Assembly: GCA_047967505.1 (NCBI GenBank)
Contig: CM106540.1
DNA length: 64,000 bases
From: Dipteris shenzhenensis
Lineage: Eukaryota > Polypodiophyta > Polypodiopsida > Gleicheniales
Strand: one strand, 5' to 3'
This document shows positions 36,601 through 49,881 of the stretch, in pieces (within the stretch, counting starts at the first letter, position 1; each line of letters begins with the position of its first letter). A program made the translations under genes and the position numbers. The notes beneath the pieces are model-generated. The model was not told where the DNA came from, made no database searches, and was given only the letters and a program-made list of their open reading frames with translations.

Positions 36601-39600
36601 GATGTCTCCGCCATGTGATCGCCTCTTATTCTGGGTCCCATGTGCTGGCTACTGCTTCGCCTTTTGCCGCTGCAGATCCATCCTAGCTCTAAGTACCTTC
36701 CATCTCTTTGATTCTTGTCCACATGGCAGCCATGCTGCTGCTCATGTGTCACCCCCCCCATGCTCTCCTCATATGGGGGCTTACAGATGGGGAGGTGACC
36801 TTTCCAACAGCCCCGACTACTGCCAGGGCTATAATAGGCCTGAAAGTGGCCTCTACCTGCTGTTCTCCTGTGCAGACCAACTCCAGCCTGTTCCTGCAGC
36901 TCTGTCCAGTGCAAACATCCTCCGAGTTGGTCCAGCGTGCTGCGCAATGTTGGGATTCAAAGACGAGATTTATAACCACAAGAGAATGCTCACAAGCAGT
37001 AATCTGAGATGAATATCACGCCAAAACAACACACTGCAAATATATTGATGACTCAAAGACTAAAACACCTCCACGCATCCCTACAGGGCTTGTTATGGAG
37101 TTCTACAGACTTGGAGAATATGCCACACAGGCTTACAACAAGTGTGTAGCAACTGAACTGCATAAAATGAGGAAAGGAGACCCCCAGTCGCTCAAGAAGA
37201 CACACCTGCTGTGTATGACAAACTGCGACACACGCAGTACTCCAGAGACACCTGAAAAGGATTCCCTGCGACACATGCAGCTGAACCAGATGAAGCTGCT
37301 CTGCTTACACACACACACACACAGGCCCAGCCCTAGATGGAGAAGAGAACCACCTCACACGACCTTGCCAGTGCTGAGAGCCTATCATCGTCACGCAGCT
37401 CCAGTAAGCTGCAACAGGTCACAAAGTCCTCCCTAAAATCCTGGAGACATTTCTCGCGGAGAAGAGTCTCGACCTCAAACCAGTAGGAGTCAAAAGGTAG
37501 AGCCATGCACAAGCAACCACATACAAACCTGCATGGAAGATTGCCAAGTGGCCACTACCTCACACCTTAGCAACACAAACCTCTCCCCTCACAGTTTACT
37601 AGAACTAAATAATCCTAACACCCCCCCATAAACTGAGTGGGGAAAGATCCACTAACAGAAAAAGAAAGACATCAAACAAACCCAAAACGTCAACCTCAAC
37701 CTGTCGCTTCAGAATGCATAAATTTTGTCTACATCAATTACTGGTGGTGTCTCGCACTGGCATACGGATTCGCATGTTCTCCATTAACCAAATATGCTTT
37801 TGAACTGCTGGCTTCTTTGTTTTTGGCATCATACGATTTCTTGTAGCAATTCTTCTCCTCATGGCCTTCACGTCCACAGTACCCGCAAACTATCATGATC
37901 TTCTTGCCACCAGTGCACAAGCAACCACATACAAACCTGCATGGAAGATTGCCAAGTGGCCACTACCTCACACCTTAGCAACACAAACCTCTCCCCTCAC
38001 AGTTTACTAGAATTAAATAATCCTAACACCCCCCCATAAACTGAGTGGGGAAAGATCCACTAACAGAAAAAGAAAGACATCAAACGAACCCAAAATGTCG
38101 ACCTCAACCTGTCGCTTCAGAATGCATAATCTTTGTCTACATCAATTATTGGTGGTGTCTCGCACTGGCACACAGATTCGCATGTTCTCCATTAACCAAA
38201 TATGCTTTTGAACTGCTGGCTTCTTTGTTTTTGGCATCATACGATTTCTTGTAGCAATTCTTCTCCTCACGTCCACAGCAAACTATCATGATCTTCTTGC
38301 CACCATTGTCTTTATTCTTTCTTTTGCCTTTGATTGCATAGGCATGGTCTCTGGTGCCTTGCAGTGCTCAACTCTACTCTCCTTTCTTCACTAAGCAACA
38401 TTGCAACCACATCTTGAAAAGTAAGTGCATCTGAATTTACCTGTAGTATTGTGAGTTGTGACCAGCTCATTGTACCTTTGTGAAGGCTGGTAAGGAGGAT
38501 GGCCTTGACATCATGATCATCCACTTGCGCTCCCAAAGCATTAAGTTGCTTGACTCGACTGCATCCTGTTGAGATGAGTTCCTAGAGAATCTTCATCACC
38601 CACTTGAAGTGCAAAGAGTTCTGTTTCAACATGATCTTCGACTTCTTGACTCTCGACCTGAAAAAGGTTTCTAACATATTCCAGTTTTGTGCAGCTGTCT
38701 TCCGGCTGTGTATTACAGACTGTGACACACGCAGTATTCCAGAGAGACACCTGAGAAGAATTCCCTCTGCGACACACGCAACTGAACTAGATGAAGCTGA
38801 TGTGCTTACACACACACTCAGGCGACACATGCCCAGCCCTATATGGAGAAGAGAACTGCCTCAACACAACCTTGCCACCGTGTAGAGCCTATCATCGTCA
38901 CTCGAGGTCACAAAGTCATCCTTGAAATCCTGAAGATGACTCTCATGGAGAAGAGTCTCGACCTCGAACCATTAGGAGCTCAAAGGTAGAGCCATGCACA
39001 AATAACCACGTCCAAACCTGCATGGGAGATTGCCACTACCTCACACCTTAGCAACACGCAATCCTTTGGTCGAGGTAACCCTAACCTCCTACAGTCTATT
39101 GACCTTTTGTCAATGCCAATCCTCGTCCATTGAATGAGGTGCCCCAGTTGGTCCCTTGGAAGTGAATTCGTGAAAACATCTGAATTGTTGTTAGTGGCTG
39201 GATAGTATATCAACTCCACAATCTCATTGACGATGAGCCCCCGAATGAATCAGTAATGGACCTCGTTGTGCTTTGTCCGTGGATGGAACACGGGGTTCTT
39301 TGCAATGGCAATGCAGCTATGATTGTCACACATCTCTGTCACCAGAAAACGCGTTTCGGGCAGAAAAACGTGAAGAAACGTGAGTTTTTTTAAATAAAAA
39401 ATGCATTATTTTTATAATTTATATAAAATACTAATTTTACACGTTTCTAGACGAAACGTCTGTCAAAATCTCGAAACGCGTTTCTTGTGACATTGTCACA
39501 CATGATCACCATTCCATGCTCCTAAAGCACGTCCATATCTTCGAGAATCCATCTCAACCGCAACTTCTCCTTTTGGTTGAGGTCTCCTTACCCCAAAACT

Positions 39601-42600
39601 TGCTCAAGTAGTTCTATCACTTGAGACTCCTACAACGTACTCACATAACGCTGTGGAAGCTCCTTCTCTGTTGTTGGTGGCTTCTTAGGTGGTTTTGGTG
39701 CCCCTTGCTCTGGCTCTGACTCTTCGAACTCATCATATTCCTTAATTGCCAACCTGGGTATTGGTGGGGTTTTTCGTGGAGCTTGTTGTATCACCTCCTT
39801 GGTTGGGACTCCGTCTCTGTGAAGGTAACATTCTTGCTTATATGTTTCTTGTCCTGGTTGTAGAGACGATATCCTTTTGACTCTTTACTATACCCGAAAT
39901 ATTCATGCTTCCAGCTCTTGGAATCAAGCTTCTTCCTTTCATTTTTATGCACATGTACATAGGCGTTAGAACAAAAACCTTTAAATATGAAATGATACGT
40001 TTCTTACCATAGTAGACTTCATAAGGTGTCTTGTCTTCAACTGCCTTTGTCTTTAACTTGTTCAGGATGTGCATGGCTATATTAATTGCCTCACCACAAT
40101 ATGCTTTTGAGAGGTTCTTCCTCCTAATCATGGTCAACCCCATTTTCAATATGACATAGTTCTCCATTTTGCTGAGATGTGCAGGCTGCAGTAAGCAGCC
40201 TTTTGACTCCGTTCTTCTTAGAGGAAGCGTCGAAAAATCCCCCCCCCCCCCCCCCTCTGTTAGTGCAGAATGTCTTCACAACCTTCCTTGACTCCTTGTC
40301 TACCTTGGCCTGTACTGATGTGGCAAATGCACACTGTCCTTGGCCTCGCGAGAGCTCCAGATCTGTCAGGTATGAACCCCTTTGTGCTGCCAACATGGCA
40401 GCCCATGTGGCAGCCCCATATTCACTCTTTTGTCTGTGATTATGCTGCCCACATGGCAGCCAATATGCTGCCGATGTGGCAGCCCTAACCCTAAGGACAC
40501 CTCCCCCTCACTCTCCTCATATGGGGGCTTACAGATGGGGAGGTGACTTTTCCAACACACATACCAGCCTTGCTTGCCTTCCCTCGCCGCATGAGCTGAG
40601 CAATGCTCAATGACTACGAAAAGCTCTCCTGTAGTCATGTTGGACTCCTCCTTGGGCTTGGCCTCCTCCTTCCTGTTCTGATGTGCCTACTGTGAAAGAG
40701 AACAAGTCTTTACTATAGCAACCAAATAAGGCAACCAAATAAGCGCAGCACACACCTTTCTTTGAATCAGGATCACCTTCGAACTTGGAGGGACTCCTTC
40801 CTTCAGATTGAAAACAAAAGTTCCAACATTGGCCCTGATACCATGTCAAAGAATAGAAGTCTGAATCACTCAAACCTCACACACAGAAGAACAAACTAAT
40901 GAACTCTTTCCAAGCACTCTAATGCACTCAATAATGAAAGCCTCACGCAAGAGAGTAGATACAGATAGAAGAAAAGAAGATAGAGAGAGAATTCAGACTT
41001 TATTAATACACTAATGTGGGAAAACCTGCTCACAACAGAGCACCAAGCTTCCAAATAAAGGGGCTGGGCACAAAACTGTAATCAGGGTGATTTTACAATG
41101 TTTGAGATCACAAAAGTAGAACACTCTACACTCTCTCAAGTCCACGCGCCTGATAAAAGAAAAGGATTCAGTGATGCTGCACAATGTGGAGACTATGCGA
41201 GGCGGTTTTTATAGGCTGATTCCAGCCCTGGAACAGCCGGCTGCTGACCGGCCTTGGTCTGTAGGTTGTACAGACTGGAACTGGCCAACTTTAGTCTGTT
41301 GGGCCTGCAGATCTGCTATAGACTACCCCAACCACTGCCAGTGCTATAAATAGGCCCTGCCAGTGGCCTCTACCTGCTGTTCTTCTGCGCACACAGCTCC
41401 AGCCCGATTGCGACAGTTCCTGCAGCTCTGTCTGGTGGTGCAATCACTCCTCCCAATTGGGGAGCCTAGGGAACGGCTAATGGAGTATGGTACTACCACT
41501 AGTCCGGGATACAAACCAAATGCAAAAAAAAAAAGAAGGGATAACTCTCTGTCTCAGGAAAGAATCTGAAGCTCTGATACCAATGTATACCAAAAAAAAA
41601 AAGGATAACCCTCTCTCCAAGGAAAGAACCTGAAGCTCTAATACCAATTTAGGCCCGTGACAGCCACAGATTCAGCTCCTTCCCAGGCGGTGCATGTTAG
41701 AAATTTACCCAACAGAGGGTACGCACAACGGAAGACTTATAGTAATGCCCAGGAGCTCACACAGTGTGGTGTGGGGTCTGGAATCACAAACTTCTTTACT
41801 TATGTGCCTAAAATAAGTGTGCAGACTCATCGATAGACAATGAACCAGCCAGATATAGAAACCACCAAAACTTATATATTTCCGTCCAAAACTATGGACA
41901 CAATACAAAAGAGATAGATCCAGAGTCCCACCAATGGTGTGGTCCTCTGATCTAACCACAAGGTCCTTCTCCTATCTGCCGGCTATCTCTAGACTCGAGC
42001 CCGCGTGCTCCACCTCGAGCTTCTGTAGACTTTCCGTCCAGTGTGTTCTTCTCCACCTTACTGCCTGTGAATCAGCCTAGGTGGGCAGCCCCTGCCAAGC
42101 TTTGTCTGTAGCACACAGGTCCCCTTGGTCCTCTTGAATGTAGGCTTCAAGATAATTGTTCCTCTGCTCCAACCTGCTTGTGAATGGCTGCTCTAGAAGA
42201 TGATGATCTCAGCACCTTGCTGCCCTAGAAGACAGCCAAGGTCCAGCCTCTTCCTGGCTAAGTCTGCAGCACTTGTTGCACTCTCTCACCTCCTGTAGAT
42301 AGGCTCAGAGAGTAGGCTCCCTGCTGCTCCTTTCTGCCCTGGAACTGCTGGCTATGCTGGATAATGAAATGAGGCCTGTGGCCTCTGCTTTTATAGGCCC
42401 CAAGGGCCCCTTGAAGTAACCGACCAGCCAGCCCTAAATGGGCCGACTGGCTGGTCTGTTTGGGCCGACCAGTCTGCCCCAAAACCAGCCCTTTAAGGGC
42501 TCCAAAACTAGGGCCCTTTGGCCCACACTTCTAGGGCTTTTGACCCTCCAATCTAGGCAAGGGCCCAGCCTATTTAAGGCATGCCTCTGCCCACTGGCAG

Positions 42601-45600
42601 CCCCATTTGCTGCTCCACCAGGCCCCAGCCATGTCAGCGCCTGTTCACCCTGCTGCTGCTGGTTCTGCCCTCTGCCAGGCTCTTCTCCAATCATGTGTGC
42701 AGCGCTGTACTGAACCGTACTGCTGCTGACGTCATCGTGCCCTGCCAGGTGAGATCTAGGGCTTGCTGTCCCCGCCTTTTGCTCCTTCCACAGGTTCCGT
42801 CCTTTGCAGCCTTCTTCTCTTGTGAGGTGCTGCCCATGTGGCAGCCCCCTCTCTCTCTCTTCTCTAGGCATCTTCTGCCCTAGGTCTCCCTCTCCCATGC
42901 TCTCCTCATTTGGGGGCTTACAGATGGGGAGGTGACCTTTCCAACACCCCCTCTCACCGACTCATCTCGGCCCAATGCCAACACGTCGATGAAGATGCTC
43001 CAGTAACTCCTTGGTCGTAGTCCTCTGGAACTTTTCGATGTCGAAATATTTTCCTGGCTTTTCATCCAGTGGCTCCTGCTCCACCAGGTCCGGTTCCGCT
43101 TTCGTACACCATCCTAGTACACAGGTCCATCTTTGGTAGCACCTCTTGGCACCACCTCCTTCAGTCACGTTCCCGCCTGTGAACTTGAGCAAACCAACCG
43201 TCACGATCTTCCAGTTGTCCCCCTCATAATGAGTGAACAACTTGGAGTCTTCCACGCACCATGCTCTGAGGGTCTGTTTCAACCCGTCCTTCCTTTGCCA
43301 AGGTCTGCAACAAAAGTACATCTCTAGATAACCTGGACCGCGAACTTTAAACACACCTGATTGAACTTGAGTCACCCTCCTTCTCGCAAGGGCACAATCC
43401 TCCAGTCGTGGAAGTCGATTCCCAAGAGCTTCTGAATCAGGGTCGTCCTTCAGCAAGGTCCCTACCTTCAGGCTCCCACACCTGTGAGCCTCCTACTTGG
43501 GCTTTGATACCATGTTAGAAATTTACCCAATAGAGGGTACGCACAGCGGAAGACTTATAGTAATGCCCAGGAGCTCACACAGTGTGGTGTGGGGTCTGGA
43601 ATCACAAACTTCTTTACTTGTGTGCATAAAATAGGTGTGCAGACTCATCAATAGACAATGAACTAGCCAGATATAGAAACCACCAAAACTTATATATTTC
43701 CATCCAAAACTATGGACACAATACAAAAGAGATAGATCCAGAGTCCCACCAATGGTGTGGTCCTCTGATCTAACCACAAGGTCCTCCTATCTGCCGGCTA
43801 TCTCTAGACTCGAGCCCGCGTGCTCCACCTCGAGCTTCTGTAGACTTTCCGTCCCGTGTGTTCTTCTCCACCTTACTGCCTGTGAAACAGCCTAGGTGGG
43901 CAGCCCCTGCCAAGCTTTGTCTGCAGCACACAGGTCCCCTTGGTCCTCCTGAATGTAGGCTCCAAGATAACTATTCCACTGCTCCAACCTGCTTGTGAAT
44001 GGCTGCTCCAGAAGATGATGATCTCAGCACCTTGCTGCCCTAGAAGACAGCCAAGGTCCAGCCTCTTCCTGGCTAAGTCTGCAGCACTTGTTGCACTCTC
44101 TCACCTCCTATAGATAGGCCCAGAGAGTAGGCTCCCTGCTGCTCCTTTCTGCCCTGGAACTGCTGGCTATGCTGGATAATGAAATGAGGCCTGTGGCCTC
44201 TGCTTTTATAGGCCCCAAGGGCCCCTTGAAGTAACCGACCAACCAGCCCTAAATGGGCCGACTGGCTGGTCTGTTTGGGCCGACCAGTCTGCCCCAAAAC
44301 CAGCCCTTTAAGGGCTCCAAAACTAGGGCCCTTTGGCCCACACTTCTAGGGCTTTTGGCCCTCCAATCTAGGCAAGGGCCCAGCCTATTTAAGGCATGCC
44401 TCTGCCCACTGGCAGCCCCATTTGCTGCTCCACCAGGCCCCAGCCATGTCAGCGCCTGTTCACCCTGCTGCTGCTGGTTCTGCCCTCTGCCAGCTCTTCT
44501 CCAGTCACGTGTGCAGCGCTGTACTGAACCGTACTGCTGCTGATGTCATCGTGCCCTGCCAGGTCAGATCTAGGGCTTGCTGTCCCCGCCTTCTGCTTCT
44601 TCCACAGGTTCCGTCCTTTGCAGCCTTCTTCTCTTGTAAGGTGCTGCCCATGTGTCAGCCCCCTCTCTCTCTCTTCTCTGGGCATCTTCTGCCCTAGGTC
44701 TCCCTCTCCCATGCTCTCCTTATTTGGGGGCTTACAGATGGGGAGGTGACCTTTCCTACAGTGCAGCCGTAATGGTGAGCCTACACCAGCCTCAACAGCC
44801 CAGCTCCTACCGGTCTACTAGAAATCCAAGTCCTCATATGGAGGCCCACAGGTCGGTTCCTCTCGATGAATCAATTGTGGGTGAATGCCCATGCGCCAAA
44901 TGAGAGGCTCCAACTACTCTTTGGGTAGAGCCTTCGTGAAGATGTCAGAAATGGTATCCTTATGAAGCAGCTCCACGATCTCATCCCTAGTCATCTCAGA
45001 TGAAATGGTATATGCTTCGTATGAGCATGAAATACTGGGTTCTTTGCAATCGCTATGCTACTACTGATGTCACAGATGTTCTCTGTCACCTCCTCTTGAA
45101 GAAGTCCCATGTCCTCCAATATTCATCTAAGCTCAAAGGACTCACATATTGCTAAACATGCCACTTTGTATTCTTCCTCTCTGAAGGAGAGTGCACAGCT
45201 GTTGGTTGCTTCTTGCCGAGCCATGATATGGCACCTCACACAAGCTTGAAGCAATAGCTTGACCTTGAGCACTGTGTATCCCTATCCAATGCACAAAAAC
45301 CACTGAGTTCACTTCTAGTGCAGTATGTGATCCTATACCTTTTTGTTCGAGTCCCAGACGTTTTTGTTCGAGAAGTTCTAGAAACCTCGTCTCTTACAAT
45401 GGCGGGAGGCATGGTCTTCATGATCTCTGTATCCAGTGAGCCATATCAAGAGTGACACCTTAGCTCTGATGGTCCCCTCTGAGATAGGTTGGACCTCCAT
45501 CGTGCATGTCTAATAACCCTTTGCATTATGCGTGGTCTCTATGTCTTTGGCTCTATCACTCTACGTCGTCTCTTCCCACTGATCCACTTTGCTCTCATGT

Positions 45601-48600
45601 CATCTATCTCCTCCTCCTCTACTCCACTATGCCCTAGGTTGACTCAAATGCATAGAAATCGGTGACATGTTGCCGTGTTCGATCTGTCTCTACCCTCATG
45701 GAATGTCACCTCTTGCTGTCTGGTCTGTCTCAATAGGGTCTCTTGGTGTCTCTGCATCCCAATCAGATAGAGGCCAACGCAAAGTTGATCAGTCATTCAA
45801 GTTACTCCTTAATCCACAAATATCATAGTAGTTTGGGCAAGTGCATAGGGAATTGTTCCTCTGTCTCCACCTCTTCCAGTGTGCATAAGTTGCAAATCCG
45901 TTGCTCTCTAGGTGTGCATGTGGCTCTCCCTATCTGGATTCTCAACTGATGGGACTGAGACATATTGGGGTCTGATAATCTTTCCATTCTTTAATACTCT
46001 CAAAAAGTGGTTGCAATAGAATGGATCTTGGTGGGGAACCCCTGTCCCCCAATCCGTGACGTATAGAGTTGGAGTAGATCGAAGCATATAATACAGTTGA
46101 TCCCATCTCGTGAAGAATGGGGGATGGGGCATCCAAGCTGTACTGGAAGGGAGGGAGTCGGTCCATCTAAATACCTGACTAGCAATCCATTTGCATACTA
46201 GGCCGTGCTAATCCCTCTCTTGGCTAGTTGTTTGGATGACTCTAATGCCAACCCCAGGCAAAGCCCAAACTCTGTGAAGATATGTCACTGTCTGGAAGAT
46301 GGCATCAATTTGGAGTGGTATCATGATGAACTCTGCGTGTACTATCTGGTGGGGAATGAGAGCTGACTTCAAATCATCGTGTACCCCATAATCACTTGTA
46401 GCCTCTCAAATCTCCGCCAATCGGTCATCCCTTCCCTAGAAGAGTGCTGCATACATGGTTGTCAGCCTCACTAGTGTATCAAACAACTATCCCTTCGTCG
46501 AGGGTCTCGAAACTGTGCCTAAAAGCACAGTTGCTCTAGTCGGGGGCTAGAGCTCCCTAGCCTTGTGTAAGCCATGCCTTGGCTGTGTGAATCATTGTGA
46601 AAATTGATCTCGTGAGACTGCCTCGAGATAAGTGTATGACTGCATGATCTCCACTGGCTCTTATTGATAAGTGAAGTTGTCTCAATGAAGTACTACCTCG
46701 TGTGTTGAAAATCATAACCTTTGCCTTGCCAAGGTTGACTATCAAGTCTCTCTTGTTGCAAAACCCTCTAGGGCCTCTAGATGTCTTTGTAACCCTACTG
46801 CTGAGGAGAATAGGAGGATTATATCATTTGTATACAATAATATCTGTATCATCAAATCAGCAAGCGACAATCCCTCACCTCTTAGGTGATCAATGAAGGT
46901 CGTTATCCCATCAATGTAGAGCCCAAAGAGTGTCGGTGAGAGGGGACTTCCTAGCTTCACTTTGCTCTCAATCCAATTTGATAGGCCTCCAGGGACGCAT
47001 ACTCTTTCTTTGACTGACTCATACAGACTCATTGCCCCCCAAATCATGTCCTCTGGGATCTACATCTCTGGAAGTCGCCTAATCTTGTAGGATCGTGGGA
47101 TTGTGTCAAAGGCCTTCCGAAAGTCTACAAAGCAAGCGTAGACTTTCTAATATCTCGATCTCGCCTCCTTGATGATAGTCTTGTAGAGTGAAGATGTGGT
47201 CAACAATGGAATGCTACCTCTGAAACCTAGCTTGTACCAAAGCCCGCGGTCCTTTGTCTCTACTAGGAGCCGATCTCTTTCTCTCTAATATTGATCCATA
47301 AATCTTGGCCAATGTGTGATCAATCATGAGAGTAATGGGATCTCATGTATCAGCACAATGGTAGTGGTACTCAAAGGAGGGGGGAAGCCATGGCTTACAA
47401 CATGATTGAAATTTTGTGCTAAGACCTTCTATTCGTATGCAAAGTGCTCAGTCCACGATCTTTTGTCCGTATGCAAAGTGTTTAGTCCACAGCCCTTCAT
47501 GATCGTGGGCTCTCTCGTTCTGGAACCGACGCAATGCAGCTCACACATTTTGTGCGCAACAAAATGAATGTGGTGGTCCTAGACAAAGAGAACAAGTCAA
47601 GTGGTGCATGGATTGGGACCTCATAAAGTGATGTCGCGTACGTGTGCCAGACACCTGGATCTGTGATGGAGATAGATAGATGTCTTCGTTGTTGGTGAAC
47701 TGAAAGGAAAGCATGGAGTGAACACAAACTGAGAATTCTTGCTCATGGAATGAAGAAAGGTGAGGTCCTTAAGTAGGCACCTCTTACATGATCACTGACA
47801 TCACTGATGACCTCTGAGCTCCACAATCATCTCCTCAATCTGCTCCTAGATTCTCTCAATCATCCTATGTGACTTCTACCACCACCTAACAGTGCTTATG
47901 GGCACCTAACTGTGCCTCTAGCACACACACATAGAAACCAAGGTGTGCCTGGGGCATACACCATGAGATATCCCATCATTCGTGTCAGGGAGAAGTCCCC
48001 ATGCAATAGTGGGGTCCCCTTCTTGAAAGGATCAAACCATCTCATCCATCGTATGTGAGAGAAAAGCACGGCATGTCTAGCGACGTGAGATCCACTGTGC
48101 CTCAAGTGTCGTTAGGTGCACCAAAGCCCACTCTCGTATGAGGTGAGATCTCATCTCTAGGCACCCATCGTCAAACCATGGGGTTCTGGGGCGTCTTCCC
48201 ATTTGGGGGGATTGAGTCGTGTGGGGAAGAATTTGGAAGCGGCATCCTAAACCACTGATACAAGAGTGTCTGAGGCATGGGCGAGGTTTGCATCGCCTCG
48301 AAGGAAGAAATGAGACAAGTGGTTCATATAGACCACATCAAGAGCATGGTCAAAGTGTATCTTGACACGAGTGGGGGTAAGAGGATCTCCTCATGTGGTT
48401 GACATGGCAATTGAAACACTGAATGCCAAATAGGAGTGGTCCACGTCAAGTGGAGGGGGGAGGGACAAAGGTTGGGGAGCCCAAACCTTTGTGCTCTCGG
48501 CACAAAGGTTGGGGAGCCCATTAAGTAGTCCACTGTGATGGCGCCCCTCCATGTGGAAAGCAAGTGAGTCCTCTAGAAGACGGCCATCTCTGAGACCGTT

Positions 48601-49503
48601 ATTTATGATCAAGTCATATACTGCTCCCATCTCCAATAAGTGTCGTCCATATCCTGTCACCTGTGGTGCATCCTCAGAATGTCTCACTACAGCAACAAAT
48701 AAGTCCTCCCTTATAAGTATGAGGGCAACACTGAAGGATATTAGGACATTTTGGATGATGATCTTAGGATCTTGCAGCAAGAGCATTGAAGAGAGAAGAT
48801 GGTATGTGTGATGGTAGCAAGACGAGGGGAAACGGGCTGCCTGCAGAGATGGCAAAGTGATTATTTGAGTAAGAGCGGAAAGGGAAGAAAAGGAAGAGGG
48901 GGAGATGGACAGCACATGATTATGTTGGGCATACGAGATGAGAGCAAAGCATAGATTGAGTATGGCGGTGTGGAACTGCAATGGTACCCTTTGGTCCAAT
49001 CAAAGAGGTTTCTTAGAGACCTACACTAACAAAGATGTTGTCTTTTACATTGAGACACATGAGAGTCCAGAGAGAGGGTACCCATAGTGATGGGATACAC
49101 TAGGGACTTGGCTTATAGGACAGAGATGATGAGAGGCAGCAGGATAAGAGGCTCTGGAGGCATGGTAGCTCTTTCTAGATCACATATGAACCGCATATTT
49201 CTGTGATGTTGAAGGAAGAGCATGCATGATACATGTGGATATGTGTTCAATTGCTTGACACACGTTCCGATTTTCATTGTACTATGTTACTTCCTCTCAA
49301 ACACACCATCCTATGTGCATTAGGTCACCACAGAAGTCACAACCAATATGAGACAATATATGATGATATCACAAGGTTCTCTAGGCAGGGGGAGATCCTC
49401 CTATTAGGTGACTTTAATGCACGTACGGGGAGCAGACATGTGGGTTTACTTGACTTTGGATCAGATCCCCTTAGAGTACCAGAGATAGACCCAGTTGTTT
49501 GAC

Positions 49504-49544
<41 letters not shown>

Positions 49545-49847
49545 CAGTGTCAGCCCACCACTAGCGAATTCCCTTTGCTTCCGCAAAGGTCCTCGGTTCC
49601 ATGATATGTTGAATTCTTTTTAGTTCTTAGGTGTGTTCTATTTTTGGAGGTCATGTACTCTTAGGTACCCGTTTGGTTTAGTTTAGTTTATTTATTTATT
49701 TATTTATTCATATATACTTTTATAATTCCCCTCCCTCCACACATTTCCTTTTGTGTACGTTGGTTTATCTTCATTCCCTTGTGTAAGTACTAGTTTTTTT
49801 TTTAAAATTGTTGTGTGGTGTGGTGGATATTTAACCTAATTAATCTT

Positions 49848-49881
<34 letters not shown>

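Larger units (their letters stand above)
41695..44760 (-). mobile_element. Complete short LTR element of family B with 164-codon ORF
   Basis: Two near-identical LTRs of 1252 bp (41695-42946) and 1248 bp (43513-44760), TG..CA ends, and a perfect target duplication GTGCA (41690-41694 and 44761-44765). The primer site TGGTATCAAAGCCC abuts the right LTR on the minus strand (ending at 43512) and a GAGAGGGGG purine tract abuts the left LTR. The internal region is only 566 bp. It has no gag, protease, integrase or RT, so the element is non-autonomous, with TRIM-like content but long LTRs. One minus-strand ORF fills almost the whole interior. Confidence 0.95.
45430..49500 (-). mobile_element. LINE with inverted 5' segment
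   Basis: The 3' part (about 45430-48705) is in minus orientation: endonuclease C-terminus, RT, thumb region and a C-terminal Cys motif. The 5' part (about 48706-49500) is in plus orientation: the leader and endonuclease N-terminus up to GDFNARTGS. The plus segment ends at EIDPVV, and the minus segment starts at about DLFVAVVRHSEDAP, the next part of the same domain. This matches 5' inversion by twin priming. The exact left end and target duplication were not found. Confidence 0.75.

Noticed and set aside
48706-48999. First part of the minus-strand 202-codon frame
   Set aside because: Only its C-terminal part encodes endonuclease. The rest is the reverse complement of the inverted LINE leader.
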